Notes under the pieces: model-generated
The model's input: the letters and a program-made list of their open reading frames with translations, nothing else
Database searches by the model: none
Told to the model about the DNA's origin: nothing
Position numbers and translations under genes: made by a program
Part shown: one piece after another, positions 36,666 to 45,757 of the stretch
Position numbering within the stretch: the first letter of the stretch is position 1
How the letters are laid out: each line of letters opens with the position of its first letter
NCBI RefSeq assembly: GCF_016892705.1
Contig: NZ_JAFEMB010000003.1
Coordinates: forward strand, 1 to 64,000
Direction: 5' to 3'
Origin: Microvirga pudoricolor
GTDB lineage: Bacteria; Pseudomonadota; Alphaproteobacteria; Rhizobiales; Beijerinckiaceae
DNA: 64,000 bases

Positions 36666-36742
36666 CGATGGGTCCTTTCACGCGAGACGGCGCGTGGACG
36701 TAGATACAACACGAGGGGTTGTAATCAATCGGCGTGAAGCCA

Positions 36743-38029
36743 TCAGGCCGGAGCGAGGACGGCGCGCGACTGCTCCGCTCTCACCGTGTCTCGCCGTACC
36801 ACGAAGCACAGGATCACCAGGGGGATGCCGATCATCGCCGTGCCGGTGAAAAGCAGCGGATAGCCGTAGGCGTCGACGACGGCTCCGGAGGCGCCACCGA
36901 TGAGCTTGCCGGGCAGCGCATAGAGCGAACTCAGGAGAGCGTACTGGGTGGCGGCAAACCCCGGCGCGGTGAGGCCCGACATGTAGGCGATGAGCGCCGA
37001 ACCCGCGAATCCGCCGGAGAAATTGTCGACGCTGATGGCGAGCGTCAGTAGGTCGAGCCGCGCGCCCTCCACGGCGAGCCAGGAGAACATGAGGTTCGAG
37101 CCCGCTGCGATGGCGGCCCCGATCAGGAGTGTCCACCACAGGCCGAGGCGCGTGAGCGCGAGACCGCCCGCGAAGGCCCCGGCAATGCCGATCCAGACCC
37201 CGTAGAGCTTCGACACATTGGCGATGTCGGCCTTGGAGAAGCCCAGATCGATGTAGAGGGGATTGGCCATGACGCCGGAGACGAAGTCCGGCAGGCGGAA
37301 GCAGGCCACGAGGGCCAGGATCGGGACCAGCATCATGCCCTTGCGGCGGAAGAGATCCGCCAGCGGCTCCAGGATGGCCTGCGCGATGGATTGGTTCCGC
37401 CGCACCTCGCCGCTGTCCAGGCGCGGCGCCAGCAGGGTGCCGACGAGGCCGACGCCCATCAGGGCCGCCATGGCCAGGTAGGCGCTGCGCCAGTTCACGA
37501 ACTCGGCGATGTACAGGGCGCCGGCCCCGGCGCAGATGAGGGCGAGACGGTAACCGAGCTGGAGGGCGGCTGCCATCATGCCCTGGCGCTCGGTGGGGGC
37601 GGCGTCGATGCGCCAGCCGTCGATGACCACGTCCTGGGTGGCGGACGCGAAAGCCACCAGCAGGGCCGCCGCCACGGTCAGGGACAGGCTCGCCTGCGGG
37701 CTGCTCAGGGCGATGCCGCACAGGCCCAACGCCGTGACAGCCTGCGCGAGCGCCATCCAGCCGCGCCGCCGCCCGAGCCATCCGGCCAGGACCGGAACAT
37801 CGTAGCGGTCGACGAGGGGCGCCCAGAGGAACTTGAACGAATAGGCCAGCGCCACCCAGCTCAGGAGCCCGATCTCGGTGCGCGAGATCCCGGCCTCCCG
37901 AAGCCAGGCCGACAGGGTGCTGAAGACGAGAAGAAAAGGCAGGCCCGACGAAAAGCCCAAGGGCAGCATGAGGGCGACCCGGGGGTCGGTCAGGACATCG
38001 CGGACGGAGAGGCGGCGGGTCTGGGCCAT
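36743..38029 (-). CDS. ampG: AmpG-type muropeptide permease (MFS)
   Basis: 428 residues, 12 hydrophobic helices. 'LLVFSTLSAWLREAGIS', 'GLLSWVALAYSFKFLWAPLVDRYDVP', 'RRRGWMALAQAVTALGL' and 'SATQDVVIDGWRID' match AmpG, which imports anhydro-muropeptides across the inner membrane. It feeds the AmgK-MurU recycling arm found at 5.7-8.0 kb. AAGGAAC precedes the ATG. Adjacent genes are unrelated, so the link is by pathway, not operon. Confidence 0.9.
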   Translation of the reverse strand: MAQTRRLSVRDVLTDPRVALMLPLGFSSGLPFLLVFSTLSAWLREAGISRTEIGLLSWVALAYSFKFLWAPLVDRYDVPVLAGWLGRRRGWMALAQAVTALGLCGIALSSPQASLSLTVAAALLVAFASATQDVVIDGWRIDAAPTERQGMMAAALQLGYRLALICAGAGALYIAEFVNWRSAYLAMAALMGVGLVGTLLAPRLDSGEVRRNQSIAQAILEPLADLFRRKGMMLVPILALVACFRLPDFVSGVMANPLYIDLGFSKADIANVSKLYGVWIGIAGAFAGGLALTRLGLWWTLLIGAAIAAGSNLMFSWLAVEGARLDLLTLAISVDNFSGGFAGSALIAYMSGLTAPGFAATQYALLSSLYALPGKLIGGASGAVVDAYGYPLLFTGTAMIGIPLVILCFVVRRDTVRAEQSRAVLAPA

Positions 38030-38141
38030 GGTTCCTTGAAGCGGGTTACCCGGATCGGTTCAGCATCCCAAGACCCGCCTGGGCAGGCTCCGGTGCACGA
38101 CAGTTCGCACGAACCTTGCGGCCGGAGCCGTTGAAGGGATG

Positions 38142-39002
38142 TTAACGAGCGTCCGCCGTCGCGACGGTCCTGGGAGCCGTGTCGGCCTGCGCCACGGGCA
38201 CCTGAGCCATGGCTTCGATTTCTTGAGCGACGCGACCGGCCAAGCAATCGTAACCCTTGTCGCCCATGTGGAAGCGGTCGGACGACAGCATGGACAGCAG
38301 TTCGTCGGACGAACGGGCATTCCACTCCCGCATCAGGGCGTAGCGGGAGAACAGGGAGATCTTGCGCTCGCCCGCGATGGCCCCCACCAGGCCCACGAAA
38401 TGTTCGTAGCGCTTCAGGTCCTGGATGCCGGGAAAGTACTGCTGATCGAGAAGGATCATGTCCACGTCGGCCCGCTGGGCCGCCGCGATGCCGCGCTCCA
38501 GGCGGGCTTTGAACTGCTCCTCGTCGACGCCCGTGACGGCGTCGTTGGTGCCCACCTGCCAGATCACGAGATCGAAGGCTTCCTTGGCGAGCATGTGCTC
38601 CAGGCGATCGATGGTCTGGATCGCGGTCTCGCCGCCGATGCCGGCATTGACGACCGTCACTTTGTCCTTCCAAGCCACCGTCAGGTCTTCCTGAAGCTGA
38701 GCCGGATACGCCTTTTCGGGCGAGGATGCGCCGATCCCCTCCGTGGAGGACGACCCGATGGCCAGGATGCGAACAGGCTCGTGGCGCGACAGCTTGCCCG
38801 CCACGGACTCGAGCGACCCATGGGCGCTGAAGACCGGACGCGACGTTCCACACGCCGCAGGTTCGGCCGCGGCGGGAGAAGATCCAGAGGTGATCCCAAG
38901 TATTGCCAAGCTGAACGCGATGGCTAGCCCGTGGAGGCGGAGGACAGATCGAGCCGTTTCGCCCGGCCGCTTCGACGGCCGGCGGAGTTGTGCTTGTTCC
39001 AT
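38142..39002 (-). CDS. Secreted SGNH/GDSL hydrolase
   Basis: 286 residues with a long N-terminal signal segment (hydrophobic 25-45, cut near AAAEPAACG). Blocks: GSSSTEGIG (nucleophile Ser), GGETA (oxyanion Gly), GTND (oxyanion Asn) and 'SDRFHMGDKGY' (catalytic Asp/His). This is a periplasmic esterase or acyl-modifying enzyme. It overlaps the 3' end of the OpgC-like gene by 79 nt in another frame on the same strand, so both are cotranscribed and perhaps act on the same acylated glycan. Confidence 0.85.
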   Translation of the reverse strand: MEQAQLRRPSKRPGETARSVLRLHGLAIAFSLAILGITSGSSPAAAEPAACGTSRPVFSAHGSLESVAGKLSRHEPVRILAIGSSSTEGIGASSPEKAYPAQLQEDLTVAWKDKVTVVNAGIGGETAIQTIDRLEHMLAKEAFDLVIWQVGTNDAVTGVDEEQFKARLERGIAAAQRADVDMILLDQQYFPGIQDLKRYEHFVGLVGAIAGERKISLFSRYALMREWNARSSDELLSMLSSDRFHMGDKGYDCLAGRVAQEIEAMAQVPVAQADTAPRTVATADAR

Positions 39003-40075
39003 TCGAGATATCGCGCCAGTGCAAGGAGACCAATGATGCCTGCAATGGTGAATATCATGCCGATAACTTGCGGACTAGCGGAGGATTTTACGGCTGCCAG
39101 CGTCATGATGACCTGCCCCATGGCGCTCAGCAGGGATCCGGCCGCGAAAATCACGAGCGCGTTGCGGCCAAGCCTCATGAGGTCCGGACCCACGAAGGTC
39201 TTCTCGAGACTCTCTCCCAGGCGGCTCTGGTAGACCATGTAGGCCAGCGCCAGGAAGTGGATCAGGCGGCCCATCCCAAGATCCTGCTTCGTCAGGTCCC
39301 ACATCGCGAAGGTATGGTCCCGCAGGGCAGGAGCTAGGCCGAAGCCGTTCGTCATGACGATCAAGGACACGATCAGGGCCACGATGGCGGCCGCGAACAG
39401 ACCCCTGCCATGGGGGACCGGTTTCTTATCGAACAGGACACCCGCCACGATCCCGAGGGTGAACAGGAGCTGCCACGCGAATGGGTTGAAGAACCATGTG
39501 CCGGGCTCGGGCCAGCTCGGCAGCACGAGCAGGCCCGCCCGCGCCAGACCGTAGATCGCCACCGAGACGCCAAGGGCCAGCGCCACATGGATCCGGACCA
39601 GGATGAGCGCGAAGGGCGCCCAAAGCATCAGCGCGATATAGAGCGGCAGGATGTTGAAATAGCCAAGCTGGTGTCCCAGCAGCAGGATGCCCGTCACGCC
39701 CTTGGCCGTGTCCCCGAAGACGGCGGCGCGGCCATCCGCCTCGATGAGGCCGATATCCTCGCTGAGTTCGTACCCGATGGAGAACAGCGCGATGGCCGCG
39801 CAGGTTAGCAGGAGATGCATGCGGTAGAGCTCGAACGAGCGCTTGAGGCATCGCTTGATGACATCCCACGCATTGCCTTGAGGCAATCGGGGATAATAGA
39901 CGAGCGCAAGCGACACGCCCGAGATGAAGATGAATGCCTCGGCGGCGTCGGAAAAACCGTAATTGCGCGGGGTCAGATGTTCGACGAGGTTGCCCGGAAT
40001 GTGATTGATGAAGATCGCCACGAGCACGAAGCCCCGCCAGAAATCGATCGTCGTATTGCGTTGCAGGGCTTCCAT
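38924..40075 (-). CDS. OpgC-like membrane acyltransferase
   Basis: About 383 residues from ATG 40075, ~10 membrane helices. It opens with 'TTIDFWRGFVLVAIFINHIPGN' and 'YGFSDAAEAFIFISGVSLAL', the start and H-bearing region of OpgC-domain proteins that transfer succinyl (or similar) groups to periplasmic glucans. The longer in-frame start at 40183 adds a basic tail not seen in the family. The acceptor here is unknown. It is followed by an overlapping SGNH hydrolase. Confidence 0.86.
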   Translation of the reverse strand: MEALQRNTTIDFWRGFVLVAIFINHIPGNLVEHLTPRNYGFSDAAEAFIFISGVSLALVYYPRLPQGNAWDVIKRCLKRSFELYRMHLLLTCAAIALFSIGYELSEDIGLIEADGRAAVFGDTAKGVTGILLLGHQLGYFNILPLYIALMLWAPFALILVRIHVALALGVSVAIYGLARAGLLVLPSWPEPGTWFFNPFAWQLLFTLGIVAGVLFDKKPVPHGRGLFAAAIVALIVSLIVMTNGFGLAPALRDHTFAMWDLTKQDLGMGRLIHFLALAYMVYQSRLGESLEKTFVGPDLMRLGRNALVIFAAGSLLSAMGQVIMTLAAVKSSASPQVIGMIFTIAGIIGLLALARYLEWNKHNSAGRRSGRAKRLDLSSASTG

Positions 40076-40179
40076 CGCGGAAATCTCAGATCCTTGTCCA
40101 GAGAGGAGAACGCCAAGATTGCGGAGGGGTTCAACGATTCGGCGTCGCGGTTGATGTAAGGAGCCCGACACGCGCCGAT

Positions 40180-40572
40180 TCAAGAGACCTTGGCCGTCGG
40201 GAATTGCCCTGCTTGCAAGGGCGATGACAAGGGCCGAGCTTCGCCTTTCGGGCGCTGGCTGTCGCGATTGTGATCGGCCGACGCCGCGCCGCTCAGCTTT
40301 TCGCGAAACGATTCGAGCGCGCTTTCATCGGCGTCGTTCTCCGTCAGCACGTGCAGGCTCCATCGTTCGAGAACCGCCACATCCATAGGGTTGGGCCGCC
40401 GTATGAAGACGTAGGATTGCGGTCGGTCACATTTGAGGCCACGCCACATCGTTCAGAGGCGATGCAGCAGGACCCGGATGTTGGGATCCATGAGCCTGTA
40501 ACCCACGAACAAGATCGCTTGCCGGTCCGTGTTCATGCTGACCGAACTCTCCGGCACTGAACCTGCCCTCAT
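40180..40572 (-). pseudogene. Broken SIR2-like gene, C-terminal remnant with an internal TGA
   Basis: The minus frame reads '..DRQAILFVGYRLMDPNIRVLLHRL' (40456-40530), then TGA at 40453-40455, then in the same frame 'MWRGLKCDRPQSYVFIRRPNPMDVAVLERW'. The pattern FVGYSxxDPNIRxLL is the closing part of SIR2-like (NAD-binding, often defence-linked) proteins, and the following stretch continues it. One base change (TGG to TGA) would explain the break. The N-terminal catalytic part is missing, since upstream DNA is the start of the divergent NUDIX gene. It is probably non-functional. The 89-codon downstream frame with its own ATG (40449) lacks a ribosome site. Confidence 0.55.
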
Positions 40573-40672
40573 GCCGCAGGACCGGAAATTGCGCTGGCGA
40601 TAACGCTGGACACGGTTACAAGGCGTCAAGCTCGGCCATGGGCGCGAACACGATTCTGCTGGAGAACCGGAA

Positions 40673-41248
40673 GTGGCGGATCACGAGATCACGACGACGA
40701 ATTTGGTGTTTCAGGGCTGGCGCAAGGTCTACGACCTCGTCGTCCGGTCGCCGAGCGGGGCAACGTTCAGGCGCGAGATCGTCGATCGGGGGTCGGCCGC
40801 CGCCGTTTTGCCCTACGACGCCCGGAACCGCACGGTCGTGCTGGTCCGGCAGTTCCGGGCGCCGGTCATGTTCTGCGGCGGACCGGAATATCTGGTGGAG
40901 ACCGTCGCGGGTCTCCTCGACGGGGACGATCCCGAGACCTGCGCCCGGCGCGAGACCCTCGAGGAGGCGGGCCTGCGGATCGAGGCCCTGGAGCCGGTCG
41001 GCGCGGCCTGGTCGGCGCCGGGAGCCACCACGGAGCGGATTCACATGTTCCTGGCGCCCTACACGCCCGAAAGCCGGGTCGCGGCGGGCGGCGGGCTCGC
41101 CGAGGAGCACGAGGAGCTGGAGGTGCTGGAGATCGGGTTCGACGAGCTCGACGCCATGCTGGCCCGCGGGGAGTTCCTGGACCTGAAGACCATCGTCCTG
41201 ATCCAGGCCCTCAAGCTGAAGCACGCAGGCCTGTTCGCGAACCCTTAA
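40673..41248 (+). CDS. NUDIX hydrolase, ADP-ribose/GDP-mannose pyrophosphatase type
   Basis: 191 residues with NUDIX box 'GLLDGDDPETCARRETLEEAGL' split as G-x5-E-x7-RETLEEAG (about residues 75-97). The preceding beta region is 'RNRTVVLVRQFRAPVM'. It resembles the NudK/YffH family that cleaves nucleoside-diphosphate sugars. The start is GTG at 40673; no better ATG lies in frame. Its stop overlaps the stop of the DUF533 gene (TTAA, 41245-41248). The 5' end abuts the SIR2 remnant. Confidence 0.88.
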   Translation: MADHEITTTNLVFQGWRKVYDLVVRSPSGATFRREIVDRGSAAAVLPYDARNRTVVLVRQFRAPVMFCGGPEYLVETVAGLLDGDDPETCARRETLEEAGLRIEALEPVGAAWSAPGATTERIHMFLAPYTPESRVAAGGGLAEEHEELEVLEIGFDELDAMLARGEFLDLKTIVLIQALKLKHAGLFANP

Positions 41249-42147
41249 GCGGAGGCCGCCGCGTCGATCTGCGCCACGAGGCGCGGGTCCAGCCCGAGCG
41301 CCCCGGCCAGATGGGCCAGGAAGATCCGCTCCTCGACGGTGTTGGGCGTGATCACCTGCCGAGCGGTCGTGTAGACCTGGGTTTCCATGTGCAGCACCTT
41401 GGCGGCCGCGGCCAGTTCCGCGACGCTTGCCGGATGCGCCAGCTCGGCCTCGACGATATGAACGCCCTCGCCGTCGATTCCGGCTTGCTTTAGGGTCCCA
41501 AGGATGCGCCCGCGTTCGCCGTCGTCGATGGTGCCGTCCGCGGCGGCCGCGGCGATCATGGCGCGGACCAGCAGGAGCGCCATAGCGCCTGCCTGGGGTG
41601 CTGCCGGAGGCGGGAGCTCCCCAGCCGGGGTCGTGGCGGCCTCGATGGCCGGAATGCTCGCAGCGGGCTCGTCGGGCTTCTTCATGAAGCGGTTGAACAG
41701 AGCCGTCCCCTTGGATACCGCCGAGGAAGTGAGCTTGCGGCCCATGTCCGAATTGACCGCCGCCTTCGTCAGCCCCAGCACCAAGGCGTTCATGGCCGCG
41801 TTGCCCTGGGGCGTCTTCAGGTATTCCTGGGCCTTGCCCAGCAGAAGGTCCGTCAGGTCGGCGGGTTGCGCGGGCGCGGCGGGCTTGGGCTTTGGGGCCG
41901 TCGCCGGCGTGCTCTCGGCCTTGTCGTCCTTCTCGGAGGCTGGCGGGGGCGGCGTGTCGGGCCGGTTGGCGAGGCCGATCAGGTCGCTCAAGAGGGTGCC
42001 GGCCCCGAACGGATGGGCGCCCGGCTTGGCCGGATCTCCTTTGGCCGTCTCGGCCTTGGGAGGCTCCGAAGGCCCAGGTGCCGCAGGTGACGTTGCCGGC
42101 TGCGCCTGGCTGCCGAGTGCGTCGAGAAGTTTCTTTGCGTCAAACAT
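41245..42147 (-). CDS. DUF533 / TerB-like protein
   Basis: 300 residues. N-terminal ~100 are Pro/Ala/Lys-rich and probably disordered. 'ALLLVRAMIAAAAADGTIDDGERGRILGTLKQAG' begins the TerB-like helical domain (DUF533, YebE family), which ends with 'VEERIFLAHLAGALGLDPRLVAQID'. The family is linked to tellurite/stress responses but its activity is unproven. ATG at 42147. Gene 42265-42792 on the same strand lies 117 nt upstream. Confidence 0.83.
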   Translation of the reverse strand: MFDAKKLLDALGSQAQPATSPAAPGPSEPPKAETAKGDPAKPGAHPFGAGTLLSDLIGLANRPDTPPPPASEKDDKAESTPATAPKPKPAAPAQPADLTDLLLGKAQEYLKTPQGNAAMNALVLGLTKAAVNSDMGRKLTSSAVSKGTALFNRFMKKPDEPAASIPAIEAATTPAGELPPPAAPQAGAMALLLVRAMIAAAAADGTIDDGERGRILGTLKQAGIDGEGVHIVEAELAHPASVAELAAAAKVLHMETQVYTTARQVITPNTVEERIFLAHLAGALGLDPRLVAQIDAAASA

Positions 42148-42264
42148 GGATCTGCCCCCGACAATCCATGGGAACCATCAGTGATACGGGAGTGTAAGAC
42201 CAAACCGGACGCGATTTTTCAAGATAGACTTAAGAAAACGGCGGCGCGATCCAGGCGTCGTGTC

Positions 42265-42792
42265 CTAGAAGATCACGCCCAGCATGCTCCAGATCATCAT
42301 GAAGCCCATGATGTAGTAGATCCACTTAGGCATGCCGCTCGAGGCGGCGCGGTGCGCTTGCGCATCGACCGCGTTGATGAGCTCACCTTGCATTTGCTGC
42401 CCTTTCAAGGCCAGGAGGGTCAGGCCCTGGATGGCCTCCGACTGGGCGTTGAGAAGGGCCATGGTGGGCGACTGGCTTGCCCCGCTCGGAGCCGCGCCGT
42501 TCAACTGCTCCAGGGACTGGCCCATCTGCACGATGGCGGTCCGCATGGCGTCGAAATGCTGGCGCTGCTCGGCTAGCACGAGCCGGGCCTGGGTCAGGGG
42601 ATCGTGAGCTTTCGTCTGCGCCGCCTGGGAGAGCTGCTGCATCAGGCCCTCGGGCCCTTTCAGGATCGCCGTTCGCACCGCCTTGCCGGCGTCGGACGCC
42701 AAGGCGGTTTGGGTCAGATCGACGGCCTTGGTCACCAGGCGGCCGGCATCGGCATTGAGAATGGGTTCGCGCGTCTGTTCCAAGTTTGCCAT
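42265..42792 (-). CDS. Hypothetical protein with C-terminal membrane helix
   Basis: About 175 residues from ATG 42792 (TTG at 42813 is an alternative; both have weak ribosome sites). Mostly long amphipathic helices, Gln/Ala/Leu-rich, suggesting coiled coil, ending with one membrane segment 'WIYYIMGFMMIWSMLGVIF', so it is tail-anchored with the bulk in the cytoplasm. I do not recognise the family. Lying upstream of DUF533 on the same strand, it may be cotranscribed. Confidence 0.7.
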   Translation of the reverse strand: MANLEQTREPILNADAGRLVTKAVDLTQTALASDAGKAVRTAILKGPEGLMQQLSQAAQTKAHDPLTQARLVLAEQRQHFDAMRTAIVQMGQSLEQLNGAAPSGASQSPTMALLNAQSEAIQGLTLLALKGQQMQGELINAVDAQAHRAASSGMPKWIYYIMGFMMIWSMLGVIF

Positions 42793-42954
42793 CGCTCCGT
42801 CCGCCACCGCCAAGGTTTATGTCTGAACTCAGCTTTGTCTAATCGACTCGCGACAGAAAAGCTATACTCTATCATTACAAAATGCGGCTTCCTTTGCGGA
42901 ATATCCCGTTGAGGGACGTTTGTGCAAGTGCGCAAAGTTACCTTGCGAACGGTC

Positions 42955-43800
42955 TCAGGCCTCAAGGCGCTCCGCATGCCAGCGCAGGTGATCTTCCATG
43001 AAGGACGCGATGAAGAAATACGAATGGTCGTAATTCTCCTGGTGCCGCAGGGTCAGGGCAATACCGGCATCCGCACAAGCCCTCTCCAGCAAGCTCGGCT
43101 TGAGCTGGCTCTCAAGGAAGGAATCGGCTGTGCCCTGGTCCACGAGGATGTCTTGAACCCGTGCTCCATCGGCGATGAGCGCGCAGGCATCGTAGGCCCG
43201 CCACGCCGACCGGTCCGGTCCGAGATAGCCGCCGAGCGCTTTCTCGCCCCAGGGGCATGCCATCGGCGACGCAATCGGCGCGAAGGCGGAAACCGCCTTG
43301 AAGCGGCCCGGATTGCGCAGAGCGACGGTCAACGCGCCGTGCCCGCCCATGGAATGGCCAGTGATCCCCTGCCGGCCCATGTCGGCGGGCAGCTCCGTGC
43401 CGACCAGATCGGGCAGCTCGCGCTCGACATAGGAACGCATGCGGTAAGCCTTCGCCCAAGGTGCCTCCGTGGCGTCCACGTAAAAGCCTGCCCCGAGGCC
43501 GAAATCGTAGGCGCCCTGAGGGTCGTCCGGTACCCCCTCGCCACGCGGGCTGGTGTCGGGCGCCACCACCAGGAGGCCAAGCTCGGCGGCCACGCGCTGC
43601 GCGCCCGCCTTCACGGTGAAGTTCTCCTCCGTGCAGGTGAGCCCCGACAGGAACCACACCACCGGAACCTTGCCGTGCGCGGCCTGCGGCGGCACGAAGG
43701 CCGAAAAGCGCATGGCCGTTCCGGTCTCCGAGGAGGCGTGGCGGTAGACGAACTGCGTGCCGCCGAAGCAGCGCGCCTGGCTGACGATTTCAAGGCTCAT
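42955..43800 (-). CDS. fghA: S-formylglutathione hydrolase
   Basis: 281 residues, esterase D/FrmB family. The nucleophile elbow GHSMGGHGAL and the HGKVPVVWFLSGLTCTEENF stretch are diagnostic, with Asp/His near the C-terminus ('NYDHSYFFIASF'). It releases formate and glutathione from S-formylglutathione, the second step of formaldehyde detoxification. It is encoded 10 nt downstream of adhC, same strand. Confidence 0.95.
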   Translation of the reverse strand: MSLEIVSQARCFGGTQFVYRHASSETGTAMRFSAFVPPQAAHGKVPVVWFLSGLTCTEENFTVKAGAQRVAAELGLLVVAPDTSPRGEGVPDDPQGAYDFGLGAGFYVDATEAPWAKAYRMRSYVERELPDLVGTELPADMGRQGITGHSMGGHGALTVALRNPGRFKAVSAFAPIASPMACPWGEKALGGYLGPDRSAWRAYDACALIADGARVQDILVDQGTADSFLESQLKPSLLERACADAGIALTLRHQENYDHSYFFIASFMEDHLRWHAERLEA

Positions 43801-43810
43801 GGCGGGCCAA

Positions 43811-44923
43811 TCAGTACACGATGACGGAGCGGATCGACTTGCCCTCGTGCATGAGGTCGAAGGCCGTGTTGATCTCCTCGAGCGGCATGGTGTGGGTGAT
43901 CAGGTCGTCGATGTTGATCTTGCCCTCCATGTACCAGTCGACGATCTTCGGCACGTCCGTGCGCCCGCGCGCGCCGCCGAAGGCCGTGCCCTTCCAGACG
44001 CGGCCGGTGACGAGTTGGAACGGGCGCGTGGCGATTTCCTTTCCGGCTTCCGCCACGCCGATGATGATGCTCTCGCCCCAGCCGCGATGGCAGCATTCGA
44101 GAGCCTGTCGCATCACGTCCGTGTTGCCCGTCGCATCGAAGGAAAAGTCGGCGCCGCCGCCGGTGAGGTCGACGATGGCCTGCACCACCTTGTCGTTGCC
44201 GATCTCCTTCGGGTTGACGAAGTCGGTCATGCCGAATTTCTTCGCCATCGCGACCTTGGCCGGATTGATGTCGACGCCGATGATCTTGTCCGCGCCCACC
44301 ATGCGGGCGCCCTGGATCACGTTGAGGCCGATGCCGCCGAGGCCGAACACGACGACGTTCGCGCCGGGCCAGACCTTGGCGGTGTAGATCACCGCACCGA
44401 TACCCGTGGTCACGCCGCAACCGATGTAACAGATCTTGTCGAAGGGCGCGTCCTCGCGCACCTTCGCCAAGGCGATTTCCGGCAGGACGGTGAAGTTGGC
44501 GAAGGTCGAGCAGCCCATGTAGTGGAAGACGGTATCGCCGTCGCAGCGAAACCGGCTGGACCCGTCCGGCATCACGCCCTGGCCCTGGGTGGAGCGGATC
44601 GCCGTGCACAGATTCGTGCGTCGCGACAGGCAGGATTTGCACTGGCGGCATTCCGGCGTGTAGAGCGGGATCACGTGATCGCCGGGCTTCAGGCTGGTGA
44701 CGCCGGCGCCCACCTCGCGCACGATGCCCGCGCCCTCATGGCCAAGGATCGCCGGGAACTTGCCCTCGGAATCGAGGCCCGAGAGCGTGTAGGCATCCGT
44801 GTGGCACACGCCCGTGGCCATCACCTCCACCAGAACCTCGCCCGCCTTGGGACCCTCGAGCCGGACGGTCTCGATCGTCAGCGGCTTGCCCGCCTCCCAT
44901 GCCACTGCAGCAACCGTTTCCAT
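43811..44923 (-). CDS. adhC: S-(hydroxymethyl)glutathione dehydrogenase, class III ADH
   Basis: 370 residues. Catalytic zinc: 'GVCHTDAYT' (Cys) and 'GHEGAGIV' (His). Structural zinc: 'CRQCKSCLSRRTNLC'. NAD domain: 'FGLGGIGLNVIQGARMVGA'. It oxidises the glutathione adduct of formaldehyde to S-formylglutathione. GGAGGACGGAGC precedes ATG. With fghA it is the glutathione route common in Rhizobiales, useful for methanol-derived or other formaldehyde. Confidence 0.96.
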   Translation of the reverse strand: METVAAVAWEAGKPLTIETVRLEGPKAGEVLVEVMATGVCHTDAYTLSGLDSEGKFPAILGHEGAGIVREVGAGVTSLKPGDHVIPLYTPECRQCKSCLSRRTNLCTAIRSTQGQGVMPDGSSRFRCDGDTVFHYMGCSTFANFTVLPEIALAKVREDAPFDKICYIGCGVTTGIGAVIYTAKVWPGANVVVFGLGGIGLNVIQGARMVGADKIIGVDINPAKVAMAKKFGMTDFVNPKEIGNDKVVQAIVDLTGGGADFSFDATGNTDVMRQALECCHRGWGESIIIGVAEAGKEIATRPFQLVTGRVWKGTAFGGARGRTDVPKIVDWYMEGKINIDDLITHTMPLEEINTAFDLMHEGKSIRSVIVY

Positions 44924-45058
44924 GCTCCGTCCTCCATGCGTCTGCCGTTAGAGCAGCCTCCTTACGATCCCGAAAGCCGGTCGGCAATCGGGTGAGGGGT
45001 TCAAATGGACCGGAGGTGGTGTATGTCGAGGAGACCCGCCCCCGCCGAGGATCGAAGC

Positions 45059-45715
45059 GTGCCCCACATCCGTGCGATGATCATTCCCGTCACACCGTTC
45101 CAGCAGAACTGCACCCTGCTGTGGGACGAGGATACCAAGACGGGCGCCGTCGTGGATCCCGGCGGCGACGTCGATCGGATCCGCGAAGCCATCGCGGAGG
45201 CCGGCGTCACGGTGGACAAGATCCTTCTCACCCACGGCCATATCGACCATGCGGGCGGCGCCGCCGAGTTGAAGGAAGCGCTCGGCATTCCCGTCGAGGG
45301 GCCGCACCAGGACGACCTCTTTCTGCTCGCGGGCCTGGGCGAGCAGGGACGGGCCTACGGCATCCCGGGGGTGCGCCCCGTCACGCCCGACCGATGGCTC
45401 AACGAGGGCGACACGGTCACGGTGGGCGGGCTCACCCTCGATGTGCTCCATTGCCCCGGCCATTCCCCCGGCAGCGTCGTGTTCGTGGCGAAGCCCGAGC
45501 GGTTCATCCTGATGGGGGATGTGCTGTTCCAGGGCTCCGTCGGCCGGGTCGACCTCTCGGGCGGCGACGGGCCGACGCTGATCCGCTCCATCAGGGACAA
45601 GATCCTGCCCCTGGGCGACGACATGACCTTCATCTGTGGCCACGGCCCCGCCAGCACCATCGGCCAGGAGCGCGCCACCAACCCGTTCCTGCAGGAGGGC
45701 TTCCCAGGGTTCTGA
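45059..45715 (+). CDS. MBL-fold hydrolase, glyoxalase II-like
   Basis: About 218 residues from GTG 45059 (GAGG upstream); an earlier ATG at 45005 is possible. Metal motif THGHIDHAGG, then 'HCPGHSPGSVVF', 'MGDVLF' and 'ICGHGPAS' complete the binuclear zinc set of YcbL-type hydrolases. 'IPVTPFQQNCTLL' is the family N-terminus. Likely a thioester (hydroxyacyl-glutathione) hydrolase, fitting the nearby glutathione genes, but the substrate is unproven. It is divergent from adhC. Confidence 0.88.
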   Translation: MPHIRAMIIPVTPFQQNCTLLWDEDTKTGAVVDPGGDVDRIREAIAEAGVTVDKILLTHGHIDHAGGAAELKEALGIPVEGPHQDDLFLLAGLGEQGRAYGIPGVRPVTPDRWLNEGDTVTVGGLTLDVLHCPGHSPGSVVFVAKPERFILMGDVLFQGSVGRVDLSGGDGPTLIRSIRDKILPLGDDMTFICGHGPASTIGQERATNPFLQEGFPGF

Positions 45716-45757
45716 CGGTTTCCCACATCCTACGCGGAAACCCATCTCATCGAGGGG

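Noticed and set aside
40453..40455. Selenocysteine reading of the TGA in the SIR2 remnant
   Set aside because: No SECIS-like hairpin directly after the codon and no Cys/Sec position in the family there; a simple loss of function is more likely.
40270..40560. Plus-strand frame opposite the SIR2 remnant
   Set aside because: No ribosome site, no family, and the opposite strand shows a recognisable SIR2 end.
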